DNA of 64,000 nucleotides from Leishmania martiniquensis (lineage: Eukaryota > Euglenozoa > Kinetoplastea > Trypanosomatida > Trypanosomatidae). Each line of letters begins with the position of its first letter. Position 1 is the first letter of the stretch. Shown one piece after another: positions 1 to 10,251 of the stretch. Both the position numbers and the translations under genes were made by a program. Location: NCBI RefSeq assembly GCF_017916325.1, contig NC_090156.1, forward strand, positions 676,001-740,000. Direction: 5' to 3'. The notes beneath the pieces are model-generated. The model saw only the letters and a program-made list of their open reading frames with translations. It did not search any database and was not told the DNA's origin.

Positions 1-1281
1 CACGACAAGGGGCAGCAAAGTCAGGCCGCGGAACTCCACCACGAGCAGCGAGACGGGGAACAGCATCGCGAGGAAGAGACAGGTGCCCATCGTCAGGTCC
101 TTGAAGCGGTGCAGGGCGTAAAAATCAAGCAGGAAGACCAGAGCCAGAACGCCAAGGCTGACTATCACCGGCACCCCTCCTAACAAAATGTAGATGCGGT
201 ATCCGTACTGCACGTACTGCAGGGTGCAGAAGGACGCCGCGGCGAACAGGAACGGGAAGCCGTTCGGTATGTTGAGCACCACAAACTGAAAGCCGGCTCG
301 CACGTTCACGCTTGCCATTTGGTATCGCAGCTGCTGCCTCGCCGCCGGCATGATGTAGATCAACGTGTACAGTTGCCAGAGACAGAAGGAAAGGATGACG
401 GTGATGCCGCACCAAAGCCACGAGAAGCGCTCCTTGCGCGCCAGATTGATCTGAATCAGTAGCGTAGGTATAATGACATCACAGATGCCCAGCATGATCG
501 TCACGGCAGAGGCGGCAATGAGGAGTTTATTGCGCCGCAGCCGCATCAGCAATGGCAGGGGCTCGAAGTGGGCCTGCATCACGACATTTGAGACGATGAT
601 GGCCACAATAGACAGATATGCCATCCAGAGCAGCCCGAAAACGATGGTGGTGGTGCAGACACCCCCCAAGTCGACCCCCTCTGAGACGCACATCGCCGTT
701 GTGATGGCAAGCGCCACCGAAAACAAAGTGATGGATAGGAAGAAGTGCAGCACAAAATGGCGCCGTCGCTGCACGTATTTGTAGTACTGCTGGCTCTCCC
801 GGTAGCGCCGCACCTTCTCCATCGTCTTGCGCAGTGCCGTCCGCGAGGGAGGAGGTAGGGGTTCCAGTGTGCCACGCTGCAAGATGCACAGCTCCTCTGC
901 CTCGAGGAGGCGCATCCGATTCACGATTTCCTGACTCGCGCCGTTGTAGGCTGCCGTGCTGTTCAACCGAACCACTAGCGGGTAGACAATGCAGATGCGC
1001 TTCGCCACGTACTCCCACAGCACCGGGTGCTGGCAGAGCTGATACCAGCTGCGGCAGACACATGATAAGACGCCGATCCAAGCAAAATTATCGCCGTCGC
1101 TTCGAATCACATCAATGAACACATCCAGCAGCAGCTCACGTGGGAGTCGATCCACGTACGGCTCCCCTCCCCGCACGACGCACGCGCCTGTGTGGTCACC
1201 ATTGGCTGCCGCCTCCCCGTCCGACCAGGTGGAAGAGGGGAAGGACGAGCTGTGTACTGCATGCCTGTGAAGTTCGATCAT
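1..1281 (-). CDS. F-box protein with multiple membrane segments (3' end outside window)
   Basis: The frame is open from an ATG at 1281 to the window edge, giving 427 residues with the C-terminus missing. Residues about 46-95 read as an F-box: RLPRELLLDVFIDVI, then WIGVLSCVCRSWYQLCQHPVLW. This motif normally binds Skp1 in SCF ubiquitin ligases. From about residue 180 the protein turns strongly hydrophobic, with about seven candidate membrane spans (for example HFVLHFFLSITLFSVALAI and WLWCGITVILSFCLWQLYTL). An F-box joined to a polytopic membrane region is unusual and could place an SCF-type adaptor on an organelle membrane; that role is inference. It is the most downstream gene seen in the leftward cluster. 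No domain family is recognised for the membrane part. Confidence 0.75.
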   Translation of the reverse strand, partial: MIELHRHAVHSSSFPSSTWSDGEAAANGDHTGACVVRGGEPYVDRLPRELLLDVFIDVIRSDGDNFAWIGVLSCVCRSWYQLCQHPVLWEYVAKRICIVYPLVVRLNSTAAYNGASQEIVNRMRLLEAEELCILQRGTLEPLPPPSRTALRKTMEKVRRYRESQQYYKYVQRRRHFVLHFFLSITLFSVALAITTAMCVSEGVDLGGVCTTTIVFGLLWMAYLSIVAIIVSNVVMQAHFEPLPLLMRLRRNKLLIAASAVTIMLGICDVIIPTLLIQINLARKERFSWLWCGITVILSFCLWQLYTLIYIMPAARQQLRYQMASVNVRAGFQFVVLNIPNGFPFLFAAASFCTLQYVQYGYRIYILLGGVPVIVSLGVLALVFLLDFYALHRFKDLTMGTCLFLAMLFPVSLLVVEFRGLTLLPLVV

Positions 1282-2889
1282 GCCTTGCGTGTAGAGCGAA
1301 AGCGGCTTAAAAGCGAAACGAGCGCACTTAGGACCGTAGCGAAAAGACAAGATGAGGCGAGTGAGACCAGAGGAGGCAAGAGTGGCCGGTCGATTTTTTC
1401 TTGGCTGCAGCGTATCGCTGTTGCTGTGCGATTGTATATTTGTTTCGCTTCTTTTCTTCTGTCCTCTCACTGTCTCCCCGGCGTCACTCTGTGGATATGT
1501 ACCTCTGAATGCGCGCACGCTAGTGTGTGTGTGTCTGTGTATTCGCACCCTAACGTCTTTTTTGTTTTCCGCGAAGGATGAGGAAGCAGTGGCACTGACG
1601 CGTACCGCAACACCTGACCTAACGGCGCAGATCCCTCTCCCTTTTTTCTTTTGCCACCGCTAGAGCCGTAACTGTGCGTCGGCGTGGTGGGAAAGAGACC
1701 TTAGCGGGACAACGACACTACAGCAGCGGGCCCTCAATCGAGCCCGCGCACACGGCAGCACAGGCGGAGAACCAAAAACGGGCGAGTAAATAAATAAAGC
1801 GAAAAGAAGAGCCCCGCCAAGAAGCAAAAAATTGTGCCGCCTCCCGATGCATTCGACTGACTCCCCCACTGCTGTTCGAGCAGAATTACAAAGGCTGTCC
1901 AGCACACATGCGCCCCCGCAACACAGCGGCGCACACGTGCGTCAGCGCAGCCTATCCTCCTGGCGTGAGCTACGTGCGCGGCCCTCCACTCAGCGCCGAC
2001 AGTAGTATCCCACCGGCTTTCCGAGAATGAGTCTTAGGGCACCACCGCCAAGCTACGTCAGGAAGCCCTCTCACTCGTCAGCCTGACAGCCTTCACGTCT
2101 TCCCCCAGAAAATAGAGTCGAAGATGCCCTTTCCTGAATATCAGCAAGAGGCATAAGAGATGGGAATCGTGCGTGTGCGCGCCCGCTGGAACGAAGAGGC
2201 CGCCCCCGAGTGAGCGATCCCCCGAAAACAACGTGAGCGACCACTAAGGAGTCAATGAACTGGAGCTAAGCGAAAGAGGGAGGGGGAAACAAAACGAGAG
2301 AGGGCCCACGCGCACCAACGCACCGTCGCCAAGCGATTTTCGCTTCTTCGAAAAAAAAGGAAACTTCTTGGCTGAGGGTCCGAAGCACAGAGAGGGGGGA
2401 AGGAGGTGGAGTGGAGAGTGAGGGCGGGGCGCCGGAGGGTGAGGTGGGAGCGATTTATGCTCGGTGTGAGAAGAGGGGTGTTGAGAAATAGATATGGGGA
2501 AAGGCACGGGTGGAGACGAAAAGGTACGCAGAGTTATTCAAGCAGGAAAAAAAAGCTGTGAGCGGAAACAAAACGAGTGAGAACGACGCAGGCGGGACGT
2601 GCAGGAAGGCGTAAGAGTGATCTGGTCGTGGCAAAGCGGGAGGAAGGGGAGAAGAGAAGAGAGAGAGTTCGCGAAAAAGAGCCGCCGGTCGCCTTCGGTG
2701 CTCTGCAGCGGGTAATCGTGACGGTGAGCCAAGAACAGCGAGGGCAGGGGGTGCGCAGAAGACGCATGCAATGACAAGACGCTGCCAGAGTAGTGTGCTG
2801 ATGCTTCCTTGCGGAGGGCGTAGTCATTGCCAGCAAGGGTTCTTCTTGTTCGATGTGTCTATACTCTGTCCAATATGAACTGAACTCTA
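1282..2889. other. Intergenic: 5' leader of the F-box gene and distal 3' UTR of the next gene
   Basis: No convincing coding frame is present. The plus strand is rich in A and G, so the sense (minus) strand is pyrimidine-rich, as expected for trans-splicing and polyadenylation signals. Short open frames here encode biased Leu/Ser/Phe/Arg strings and are treated as noise. Confidence 0.5.
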
Positions 2890-3480
2890 ACTCTCAGCCG
2901 AAGGCCCGTCCCCCAGCGCCAAGCAGCCACAGACACGCGTCACAGCAGAACTTCAACGGAGCCCTCTGCGCATAGCCCTCCTGCCTCAAGCTCGCCACAC
3001 ACTCCACAAGTCGCCTCACAGCCCTACCTATAGTGCCAGCTGCCACCTGGCGCATCCTTCGGGGGTGGCGCCGACCCCTCGCACGAATAAACAGTGAAAG
3101 GGCCGGGTAGGATCGGCTCACGTTCACGCCTCACCCATCATAAGGGGGGGGCAACTGTGCTTACTGTCGCAGGGCACTCCGACGCGCTGCCATACCGCGC
3201 CTGACGGCAGGCATCCGTGGGCGATCCATTGATAGGGCTTCACAACGTCGTAGCCGCTTGACCGTGTCATCGCCATCATTAGCTCATCGGCAGAGGGCTA
3301 GTGAAGGATGGTTGGCTTCCCCACAGAAAGTGGGCTACGAGAATCGTGGGTTGGCACGAACGCAGGGGGTCCCCTGTTGCTTGGGCTTCCAACACAGAAT
3401 CATCAACGCAGTACGAAACCAATGTAAAGCGATGGAAGCCCGCCCGAGGCCATCTCGGTGCACCGTTCCCTGTCGCTTGC
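2890..3480 (-). repeat. Diverged SIDER-like retroposon remnant
   Basis: The minus strand of this stretch aligns collinearly with the 3' half of the 564-bp repeat at 39693-40256. By eye the aligned 100-150 bases are roughly 65% alike, with nearly equal spacing. Shared landmarks include a CGAAGGA-GCG-CAGGTG block, GGCGAC-TG, TTGAGGCAG, and CTGCTGTG followed by TGGCTGCTT. Boundaries are approximate. It begins just after the stop codon of the gene at 3484-4161, so it would lie in that gene's 3' UTR in sense orientation, the usual position of Leishmania SIDER elements. Confidence 0.5.
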
Positions 3481-3483
3481 TTC

Positions 3484-4161
3484 TCAGGGGCTCACCGTGA
3501 GCGGCAATGGAGCTGCGGCGTTTGCCAGAAGGCTGCCCTTACACTCTCGAAATTGGTAAGAGAGAGCAGAGAATAGTCTGTGAAGTTGCTCCGATAGCGC
3601 CCTCATGTCTTCGTATATAAGGGTCCCTAGTCGCGACACGAACTCCTCCCAGGTGTCCTCGAACTCGGCCCTCAGCCGTAAGCACTCAACTTCGTGCTTT
3701 CTTCGCTTCTGGTTCTCGGCCATGAAGAGCTCCTGCGCCCTCGCATCCGCGTTCTTTTTCGGCTCCAGCTTGTCGCACTGCATGCGCAAGAGCGCCAGTG
3801 TCTTCTCCGCCTTGCATTTCCGCTTCCAACTCTCCTTCAGCTGGTATTCGCTTTCCACCATCATCTCGAAGCGAACGGAGAGCAAGTGGTTCAACTCCTC
3901 CATCAAGTCCTGTAGCGCGACACCGTCACGCACCTCATCAATGCCACACACCAGGGCGCCGCTGGACTGAATGATGACGGGTGTATGAGTATTGGAGGCC
4001 AAGCGCTGGAAGGAGGCCGCGACGGCGGCCAATGCACGCGTGAAGCGTCCGGTGCACGCGTGCAGCTCCTTCAGCGCCTTCCTGTGCTGCTTCAGAGCCT
4101 CCTTAGACTTGTTCACTGCTGCCTCAGGTGACTGGGAAACCTCCTTGACCTTCTTCGGCAT
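3484..4161 (-). CDS. Hypothetical long-helix (BAR-like) protein
   Basis: This encodes 225 residues from the ATG at 4161; the upstream extension begins only with GTG. The protein is almost entirely helical and rich in Lys, Glu, Arg, Leu and Ala. It starts MPKKVKEVSQSPEAAVNKS and has extended heptad-like segments around residues 15-50 and 85-205. The long amphipathic helices and basic patches suggest a BAR- or IMD-type membrane-curvature domain, but no diagnostic motif is visible and a plain coiled coil is equally possible. There is no signal peptide or membrane span. It sits between a SIDER-like element downstream and a zinc-finger gene upstream in the leftward cluster. Confidence 0.65.
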   Translation of the reverse strand: MPKKVKEVSQSPEAAVNKSKEALKQHRKALKELHACTGRFTRALAAVAASFQRLASNTHTPVIIQSSGALVCGIDEVRDGVALQDLMEELNHLLSVRFEMMVESEYQLKESWKRKCKAEKTLALLRMQCDKLEPKKNADARAQELFMAENQKRRKHEVECLRLRAEFEDTWEEFVSRLGTLIYEDMRALSEQLHRLFSALSYQFRECKGSLLANAAAPLPLTVSP

Positions 4162-4927
4162 ACTGGTTGCGCGGTGCACTTACCAGTCGCTGAGAAGACC
4201 TTTGTGCGAATAGTCAAGCCCTATCGGGGTAGGAGGGAGGAAGAAGGTGACACGGCTGTTGCTTCCGGGATCACTTTGAGAAGCCTCGTGCTCGCATTAG
4301 AGCGTGCTTCCTGTAAGTAAAGGAGAGCCAAAATGCTGTCTGCGTGCGCATGCGCCACTGTGCCCTCTGCATGCACGGAGAGAGTACAACGCTGAGGCGA
4401 GGCTTCGATGCAACGATTGAATCACTGCACGCCAGAGAACCGTTAGATGGCCTCGAGTGGCTGCAGTTCGCGCCAGCCGATGAGGACGTGAAGAGGGGAA
4501 AAAGAAGACGCGGCAAGAGGTGCGAAGGTGACGGTAAATGCCCCGAAGCAGTTCACTCACTGAGAGGGAATTGATATGCGAGCACAATGTGCATCGCCAA
4601 GAAAGAAAAACGTCTGACATTCGCGTAGACAGACAATTTGTGTGGGGGAGAGGGGGGTCGTAGCGGTGCAGAGGGTCTCGCCTCATCCTCTCCCTCCACT
4701 CAAGAGGTGCGTCATCACCCGAAAGAGGCAACAAAGCCTCTGCCTGCCCTCGTGATTTTTCGCAGTTTATTTCCTTGTCCGTTTTTTGGGCGCTGTAGCC
4801 GAAGGCCCACCTCGTCGAACATCACGGTGCCTTACGTGTCCTCGACGGAAGTGCCGCAGTCGTGTTTTCCCGCTGATCCATAGTACAGCAGATACGATCA
4901 ACGGGAAGCGGGTGATGCGTCCACGGA
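4162..4927. other. Intergenic
   Basis: This holds the leader of the helical-protein gene and the 3' UTR of the zinc-finger gene. No repeat or credible coding frame was seen. Confidence 0.4.
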
Positions 4928-5404
4928 CTACGACGGCGCCGTCGCTCCATCATAGCCACAGCACTCACAGTGCAGAGGTTCCACGACGGGCAACGAAGAT
5001 CCACACGGCGACTCTCCCTGTCGCTTGCGAAGGGCCTTGCGAGCGTCCACGGTCCAGTTCACTGTCTCGCACATGGGGCATATCCACTCCTGTGAGTCTC
5101 GCGGAGCTGCGTCGCCTGACGCTGCAGCGTTACGCTCATGTGCGCACTTCATCATGCGCACACGCCACGAGCCGTCGTCACTGTCACTGTCCCCCGTATC
5201 AGCTCCGCTCAGTGCACGATGGACATCGGTAGTGTTCACCTGCCCCTCAAAGGTGGAGGCCAGTAGGTCGGCAAGTATCTCTAGCGAGTGTTCCCGCTCA
5301 TCTGTGGTGAGAGGGCGACGCTGCTGCAAGGCGCTCATTCCACCGTTTCGGTGTGTATCTGTGTGTTTATATGCACTTCGGAGGTCGTTAAGAAAATTGA
5401 GCAT
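4928..5404 (-). CDS. Small RanBP2-like zinc-ribbon protein
   Basis: This encodes 158 residues from the ATG at 5404. A second ATG at 5338 (136 residues, MSALQQRRPLTTDEREH) is equally plausible because the residues between the two look like translated leader. The C-terminal part has W-I-C-P-M-C-E-T-V-N-W followed, after about 32 residues, by L-H-C-E-C-C-G-Y. The W-x-C-x2-C-x3-N start is the RanBP2-type zinc-finger signature, a fold that binds ubiquitin or single-stranded RNA. The second Cys pair is unusually distant. An acidic stretch (DTGDSDSDDG) precedes it. The function is unknown. On the sense strand a T-rich tract followed by CTCTGAG lies just upstream of 5404 and could be the splice acceptor. 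Confidence 0.65.
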   Translation of the reverse strand: MLNFLNDLRSAYKHTDTHRNGGMSALQQRRPLTTDEREHSLEILADLLASTFEGQVNTTDVHRALSGADTGDSDSDDGSWRVRMMKCAHERNAAASGDAAPRDSQEWICPMCETVNWTVDARKALRKRQGESPCGSSLPVVEPLHCECCGYDGATAPS

Positions 5405-8011
5405 GCGTTGATGAGGCTCATCTCAGAGGGAAGTAAAAAAAAACATCTAGCCTATAGGGTGTCAGACTTATACCGCCACAAGCACTTCACTCGTGCTTCA
5501 CCTCGCACGGCGCACTCCTCTAGGGCGGCGCCAGAGAGGGGGGCTAAGACAGCGTGTGAAAAGACGGTGCGACAAAGAAAAGAACGCGTCATACACTTTT
5601 TGAAGAAAGCAGGGAGTATAGCATGTAGCACAGCCAGACCGCATTGGACACGTCGTAGACTCTTACGGGAGCCAGCAGAACCGTGAGGAGAGGCAGCCCT
5701 GTTCGACCTCCCCACCCACACCACCGCTTCGTCTGCCATTTCCCCCCTTGCGCAGCCCCCAATCAGCAGGAGCCGAGCGAAGCGGAGTCGCCTTTGTCCC
5801 CTCGCCCCCTTTTTCAGTGCAGGAAACGTCAGACGCGAGCATGCAGCGTTTTCTAACACAGGGTGGCGTATCGACAGCAACTCGTGCGTGGATGCCTCTC
5901 TCCCTCTCAAGCCCTAGCGTCCATGACTTGGGGTGTCCCCCTTCGCCCTTGAGCTGCCCATCGGGAAAGCGGCTCCAACCCGCAGTCGCAGGAAGCAGTT
6001 GTGCACACAATCATTGCGCTTGCGCGAGTGACCCATGCTTGATAGGGGCCATCAAATTTCCTTCGCAGATTTCGCTTGTCGAGTTGAACGGTCTCTTCAT
6101 GGCCGAGAATGACAGCATACGTACCCCCCCCATACACACACGCACACACACCAAATACGCACGGACATGTACCAAGAGCGAGCACCGCACATTATCCTCT
6201 CCACAAAAGCCTTCAAAAGACGTCATGAGAGCCACAGAAGAAAAAAAGATCAAAGGTGCCCCCGTCACAGCTGCCCACGTGTAAACTCGTGTGTGGCTGT
6301 CGCACACATGGTGATGGCAGGCCATTGATCTCCTATCCTCCGTGTCTTTTTTTGGCATTTAGAGTATGCCCCAAGCGCTTGTGCGTACTTGCCGGTGGTG
6401 GTGATCGACCAAGAAACTTTGCCGGCATGCGGCACCTCTTCCTCGGCGTTGGAATGTGTTGCTGCACGTGCGCCTTTACGTCGGCGGAGGAGGCGCCTAC
6501 ACGACGAGACAAAAAAAGAGCAAAGGCGAAAGGAAGAAAAAAGGAAAAAAGAAAAAAAAAACGGCAAAAAGCGCACGGCACAGGCGACCATAAAAAGGCG
6601 GCCAAAGGGAAACGCACACACACACACACACACCGCACTGCAAAAAGTAAAAATACAGAAGACGGCGAGGAGAAAGAGAGAGCGAGACGGGAACAGTGAG
6701 GTTTAGCTGAGCAGTGTCCATCACCAAGAGTAGACGTGAGGCGCGCCCGTTGTGCGTCAAAGCGTGTGTATGTCTGCGGGGGGTGGGGTGGGGGCAGGGC
6801 TATGAAGGTAAGGGCGCGAAAGGGGTGCCGGAGAGGATGGCGAAGGAAACGAGGAGCCATAAAGGAAGAGAGGAACGGGCGAAGAGAAGTCAACGTACAT
6901 AAAGTGGCTTACTGCGTTGTATGTGAGCAGTGCCACTTGATAGCCGTGACTGGTGTCGCCACCGGTCTCCCCCTTCGTTGCCTACATGGCGCTCCCTCAC
7001 CTTTCAGGAGCTCTCTCTCTTCACATAATTTGCTCCTCCGGTCCGCCCACATCGACAACAGTCGCACTGCACATACCTTGAGTCATCCACTGCCTGCTCC
7101 CCCACTCTACACCCAACAAGAAACTAGCTCAGTCGCAGCCGCGCACCAAAAGCCCCAGACACAAAGAGAGAGAGAGAGATGGCACACCGCACAAGGAGGA
7201 CAGGGATGGCAGCCTCTCTTTACTCCTCCGCGGAAAACCTTCAAAGGAAAGAGTACGCGTAACACTCATCCGCGAGTCATACGTGGAGACCGAAAAGCGT
7301 CGGCGATGACTATTAGAGAGACAGGTTCTCCGCTACATACGCGGGAGGGCACGCATGCGCCGACGCGAACCCCGCTCCTACTCCTGCCGCTGCTGCGCCC
7401 TCCCTCCTCTTCGGCACATGCAAGACCGCCACCGGCTTGACTCCTCTTACATACGCGCGAAACACGCTGGCCCCACTCCACAGATTGAGAACACACACAA
7501 AGCAAGGAGATGGTGACAACAGCACCAACGCAAACGGCCAGCCGACAGTCATCGGCAGACACGTGAACAAAAATATAAACGCGATCGAAACAGGTGAGAA
7601 GGTCTCGGCAGTACACACGAGAGGCGTCCTGAGCTGAAAAGGCGGAGAGGAGAGGAGGGGAGGGGAGGAGAGTAAAGGAGGAGACGCCTACTCACTGGCA
7701 CGCACAGGCACAAAAGAGGGTGCGCACACCCACGCGCGGAGAAGAGCAAAGTGAGCGGACGGCAATGGTGGCAGAAGAGAAAAAAATACACTACACGATC
7801 TGTCCACTCAGCAGCCGTAACCGTCGTCCCGGCAGGAGATCTCGGGGACTTGAAAGGGGTTACACAGTGATGGAGGAAGAGGGAAGGGGAGGGAGGGGTC
7901 GCTGCAGATAAGGGCACTGCAGATTGGGCGGCCCGTCAGCACCAGTGAAAGGGCCATTCTTTTCTGTGGGCATGTATGCTTCCTTTCTCTCATCCGCCCC
8001 TTGCTCTACCG
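5405..8011. other. Long intergenic region with AC microsatellites and AG-rich tracts
   Basis: These 2.6 kb lie between the ubiquitin-fold gene (its 3' side) and the zinc-finger gene. AC dinucleotide runs occur at about 6133-6151 and 6614-6633, with AG-rich stretches at about 6530-6560 and 7640-7680. Several frames of 100-230 codons are open, but they encode low-complexity Arg/Ser/Pro/Leu strings produced by the skewed base composition. Most of it is probably 3' UTR. Confidence 0.5.
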
Positions 8012-8506
8012 CTACATAACACAGCAGCAGCTATCCTTCTTCACCTCGTGCCCCTCGCCCGAGTTGCCTCCCTCCGTCGCGCCGCCGGACTTACTTTTTT
8101 CCTTTTTTGAGTTATCCACCGGCCATGTGCGGTTCTTCTGGATGACGAGGTGCAGCAGCACCGACGGTTTCTCTAGCGCAGCCTTCCTCTCTTCGCTCGT
8201 CTCGGCGGCAGATACAACGCACATTTCCTGCTCCGCAGTCGTCAGACACTTCTCCAAGAAGTCGCTGTCATTCAGGGCGCGTCCTGCCTTGAGCACGCAG
8301 ATCTGTGACCCTTTTATAACATCCGCCATCTCACTCATCTCACTCGGCCAGTTCGAGCACAGATGCGACTTCATCCCTTCGATCGTCATGGCAGAGCCAT
8401 CCGCCTGCAGCAGAGGAACCGTGGCATGCACCACACGTCCCGAATAGATCGGCGTGCAGGCCCCTGTGAGAACACAGCGAACGCGCACGCGTTGCATGGC
8501 TACCAT
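8012..8506 (-). CDS. Membrane-anchored ubiquitin-fold protein (UBL3/MUB-like)
   Basis: This encodes 164 residues from the ATG at 8506 (a second ATG is at 8497). The frame stays open far upstream to 9127, but that extension is Leu/Ser/Phe-rich and looks like translated leader. The middle of the protein reads as a ubiquitin-like fold of the UBL3/MUB type. The fold is followed by a charged linker with KKEKSKSGG and an end of C-C-C-V-M. The last four residues form a CaaX box for prenylation, and the two Cys before it could be palmitoylated. In plants and animals such proteins are tethered to the plasma membrane and dock E2 enzymes or sort cargo; that role here is inference. The C-terminus has no Gly-Gly, so the protein is not conjugated like ubiquitin. 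Confidence 0.8.
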   Translation of the reverse strand: MVAMQRVRVRCVLTGACTPIYSGRVVHATVPLLQADGSAMTIEGMKSHLCSNWPSEMSEMADVIKGSQICVLKAGRALNDSDFLEKCLTTAEQEMCVVSAAETSEERKAALEKPSVLLHLVIQKNRTWPVDNSKKEKSKSGGATEGGNSGEGHEVKKDSCCCVM

Positions 8507-10251
8507 GGGGAAGTCCTTCGTACGTCTATGTGTGCGTTTATGTGCCTGTGCCTGTGTCGTGATGCGAAACACGGCAACGTCACAGAAGCACACACACACA
8601 CAGGCACCCGCGCACTTATACAAGCAGCGGGAGAGCGGGTGTACGCCACGGCAAAGAGAAGAAAGAGCTGAGGGAGGTGCAGTGGTACGGACCAGCGTGC
8701 GAAATTCAGTTCCTCCGAAGCTGCGGCAGACGTACCCGAGCAGAGATACCTTTGTGAGATAGCAGATAAAGTTCGAGGGTGCCCCTGTGTGTATACAGAG
8801 ATGTACGCATATAAGCGCAAGTGCAGCCGTGAACGTAAAGAGAGAGTTGTGAGGGAGGGCCCTTGGGAAAGGGGCGTAGAGGAAGAGGGTGAGGAGTGGG
8901 GGGGGGAACTGTCTGTTGACGATGGCAGCTTCAGGAAACCCAAACTTAGACACTCTGATCCCAGACAGCCCGGTGCTGTTACGTGAAGAAAGCAGCAGCA
9001 ACAAAAAAGAGACTAAAGCACGAAACGAAGCAATGGTGTAATAATAGAGAAGGGAAGGGGGACGAAAAGGGAGGAGGAGAGGAGAGCACACTGCAGTGGC
9101 GCCAACGGAGGCAATGACGGCGACCACTCAGAACATAAAGCAGAGAAAAGGGGAGATGATAGAGAAAAAAGAGGGAAATGGGAGCTGCGAATAGGTGCGT
9201 GTGTGTGTGTGTGTGGAAGGAGAGAGAAAAAGGCTGCCGTCGACGGCTATGATGTGATGGGTTGTGGTGCGCCTCTGTATGCTAGGCGTGGGCTTCTGCT
9301 CTTGCACGTACGCAAAGAGAGCGTATGCGGGAGGCTTGTTTTGGATGTCTATGCGTGTGTGGTGTTGGTTTTGAGGAGGGAGGGCGGGAAGAGCGGGAGA
9401 CAGTGGGAAGCGGTAGTGTAAGAAGAGCTGCCACCGAGGGTGGGAAAGAGCACTCCCTCACGTGTGCATAGGCACACACATATATGCAGGTCTGCCGGTT
9501 AGCCTGCTACTTCTCCAGACAGCACTGCACTGCCGATGTGTATGCGCAACGGTCGAGCTTCACTGTGGCATCAAGAAGTGACTGCAGTGCATGCCCATAC
9601 CACGAGCGGCCGCGATGACACGCACACCACGTTGCGCACTCGTCGTGGCCACTCTTGTAGAGGCAATGATGTGCCTCCTCCGCGCCGTTCTCGATTTGCC
9701 GACACTGTGCCGAATCGTTTCCTTTAAGCAATCGGCCCACGTTGAAAGAGAAAAAACAGCTCACATCATCGCAACTTGCCCTTCGTGTCGATCCATCAAA
9801 CACCATCGAGCATACACGTTTCGACGGCCCTCCCCATCTTGCAGTAGCTTTGGCACCGGAAACACGCTCCGCGCATACTTCTGGGGGTGCGCAGGGGAAG
9901 TGGAGGAGAGGCGGGGGGGGGTAGAACGAGAAGACGGAGGAGGGGGAGGGGGAGGAGGCAGGCCCCCAACTGTTCGCGGCCCGCGGAACGTGCACAGCAG
10001 AGAGAGAGAGACGCTCCTCCCTCCGACGAGACGAAGAAGTGAAACCTGCCAGAGGACGAACACAGAAAAGGCAAAGGAGAGAGGGCGGCGGCCGGACAAG
10101 CCGTCCGTACACGCGAAGTCGAACACTCGCTGCGCCACTCGGCCGGTATCGCAGACAAGCTCCCTGGCAGGTTGCACCTCTCGAAAAGTGCGCGCCTCTG
10201 CGCGCGCAGGTGGTACCTCGCACGGAAGGCACTATTCTACCCCACTTGCTA
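8507..10251. other. Intergenic with AC/GT and G-rich tracts
   Basis: An AC run lies at about 8589-8602, a GT run at about 9199-9214, and a GGGGGA-type tract at about 9915-9960. No credible gene is seen. The long minus-strand frame here (to 10403) overlaps the PPR gene out of frame and is compositionally biased. The stretch probably combines the leader of the ubiquitin-fold gene with the 3' UTR of the PPR gene. Confidence 0.45.

Noticed and set aside
5452..5910. Minus-strand frame with an internal MADEAVVWVGRS start
   Set aside because: There is no strong splice-acceptor tract before the ATG, no domain, and the composition is like that of other gap frames.
6614..6633. AC run as part of a repeat array or CRISPR
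   Set aside because: It is a simple microsatellite with no spacers; this is a eukaryotic genome.
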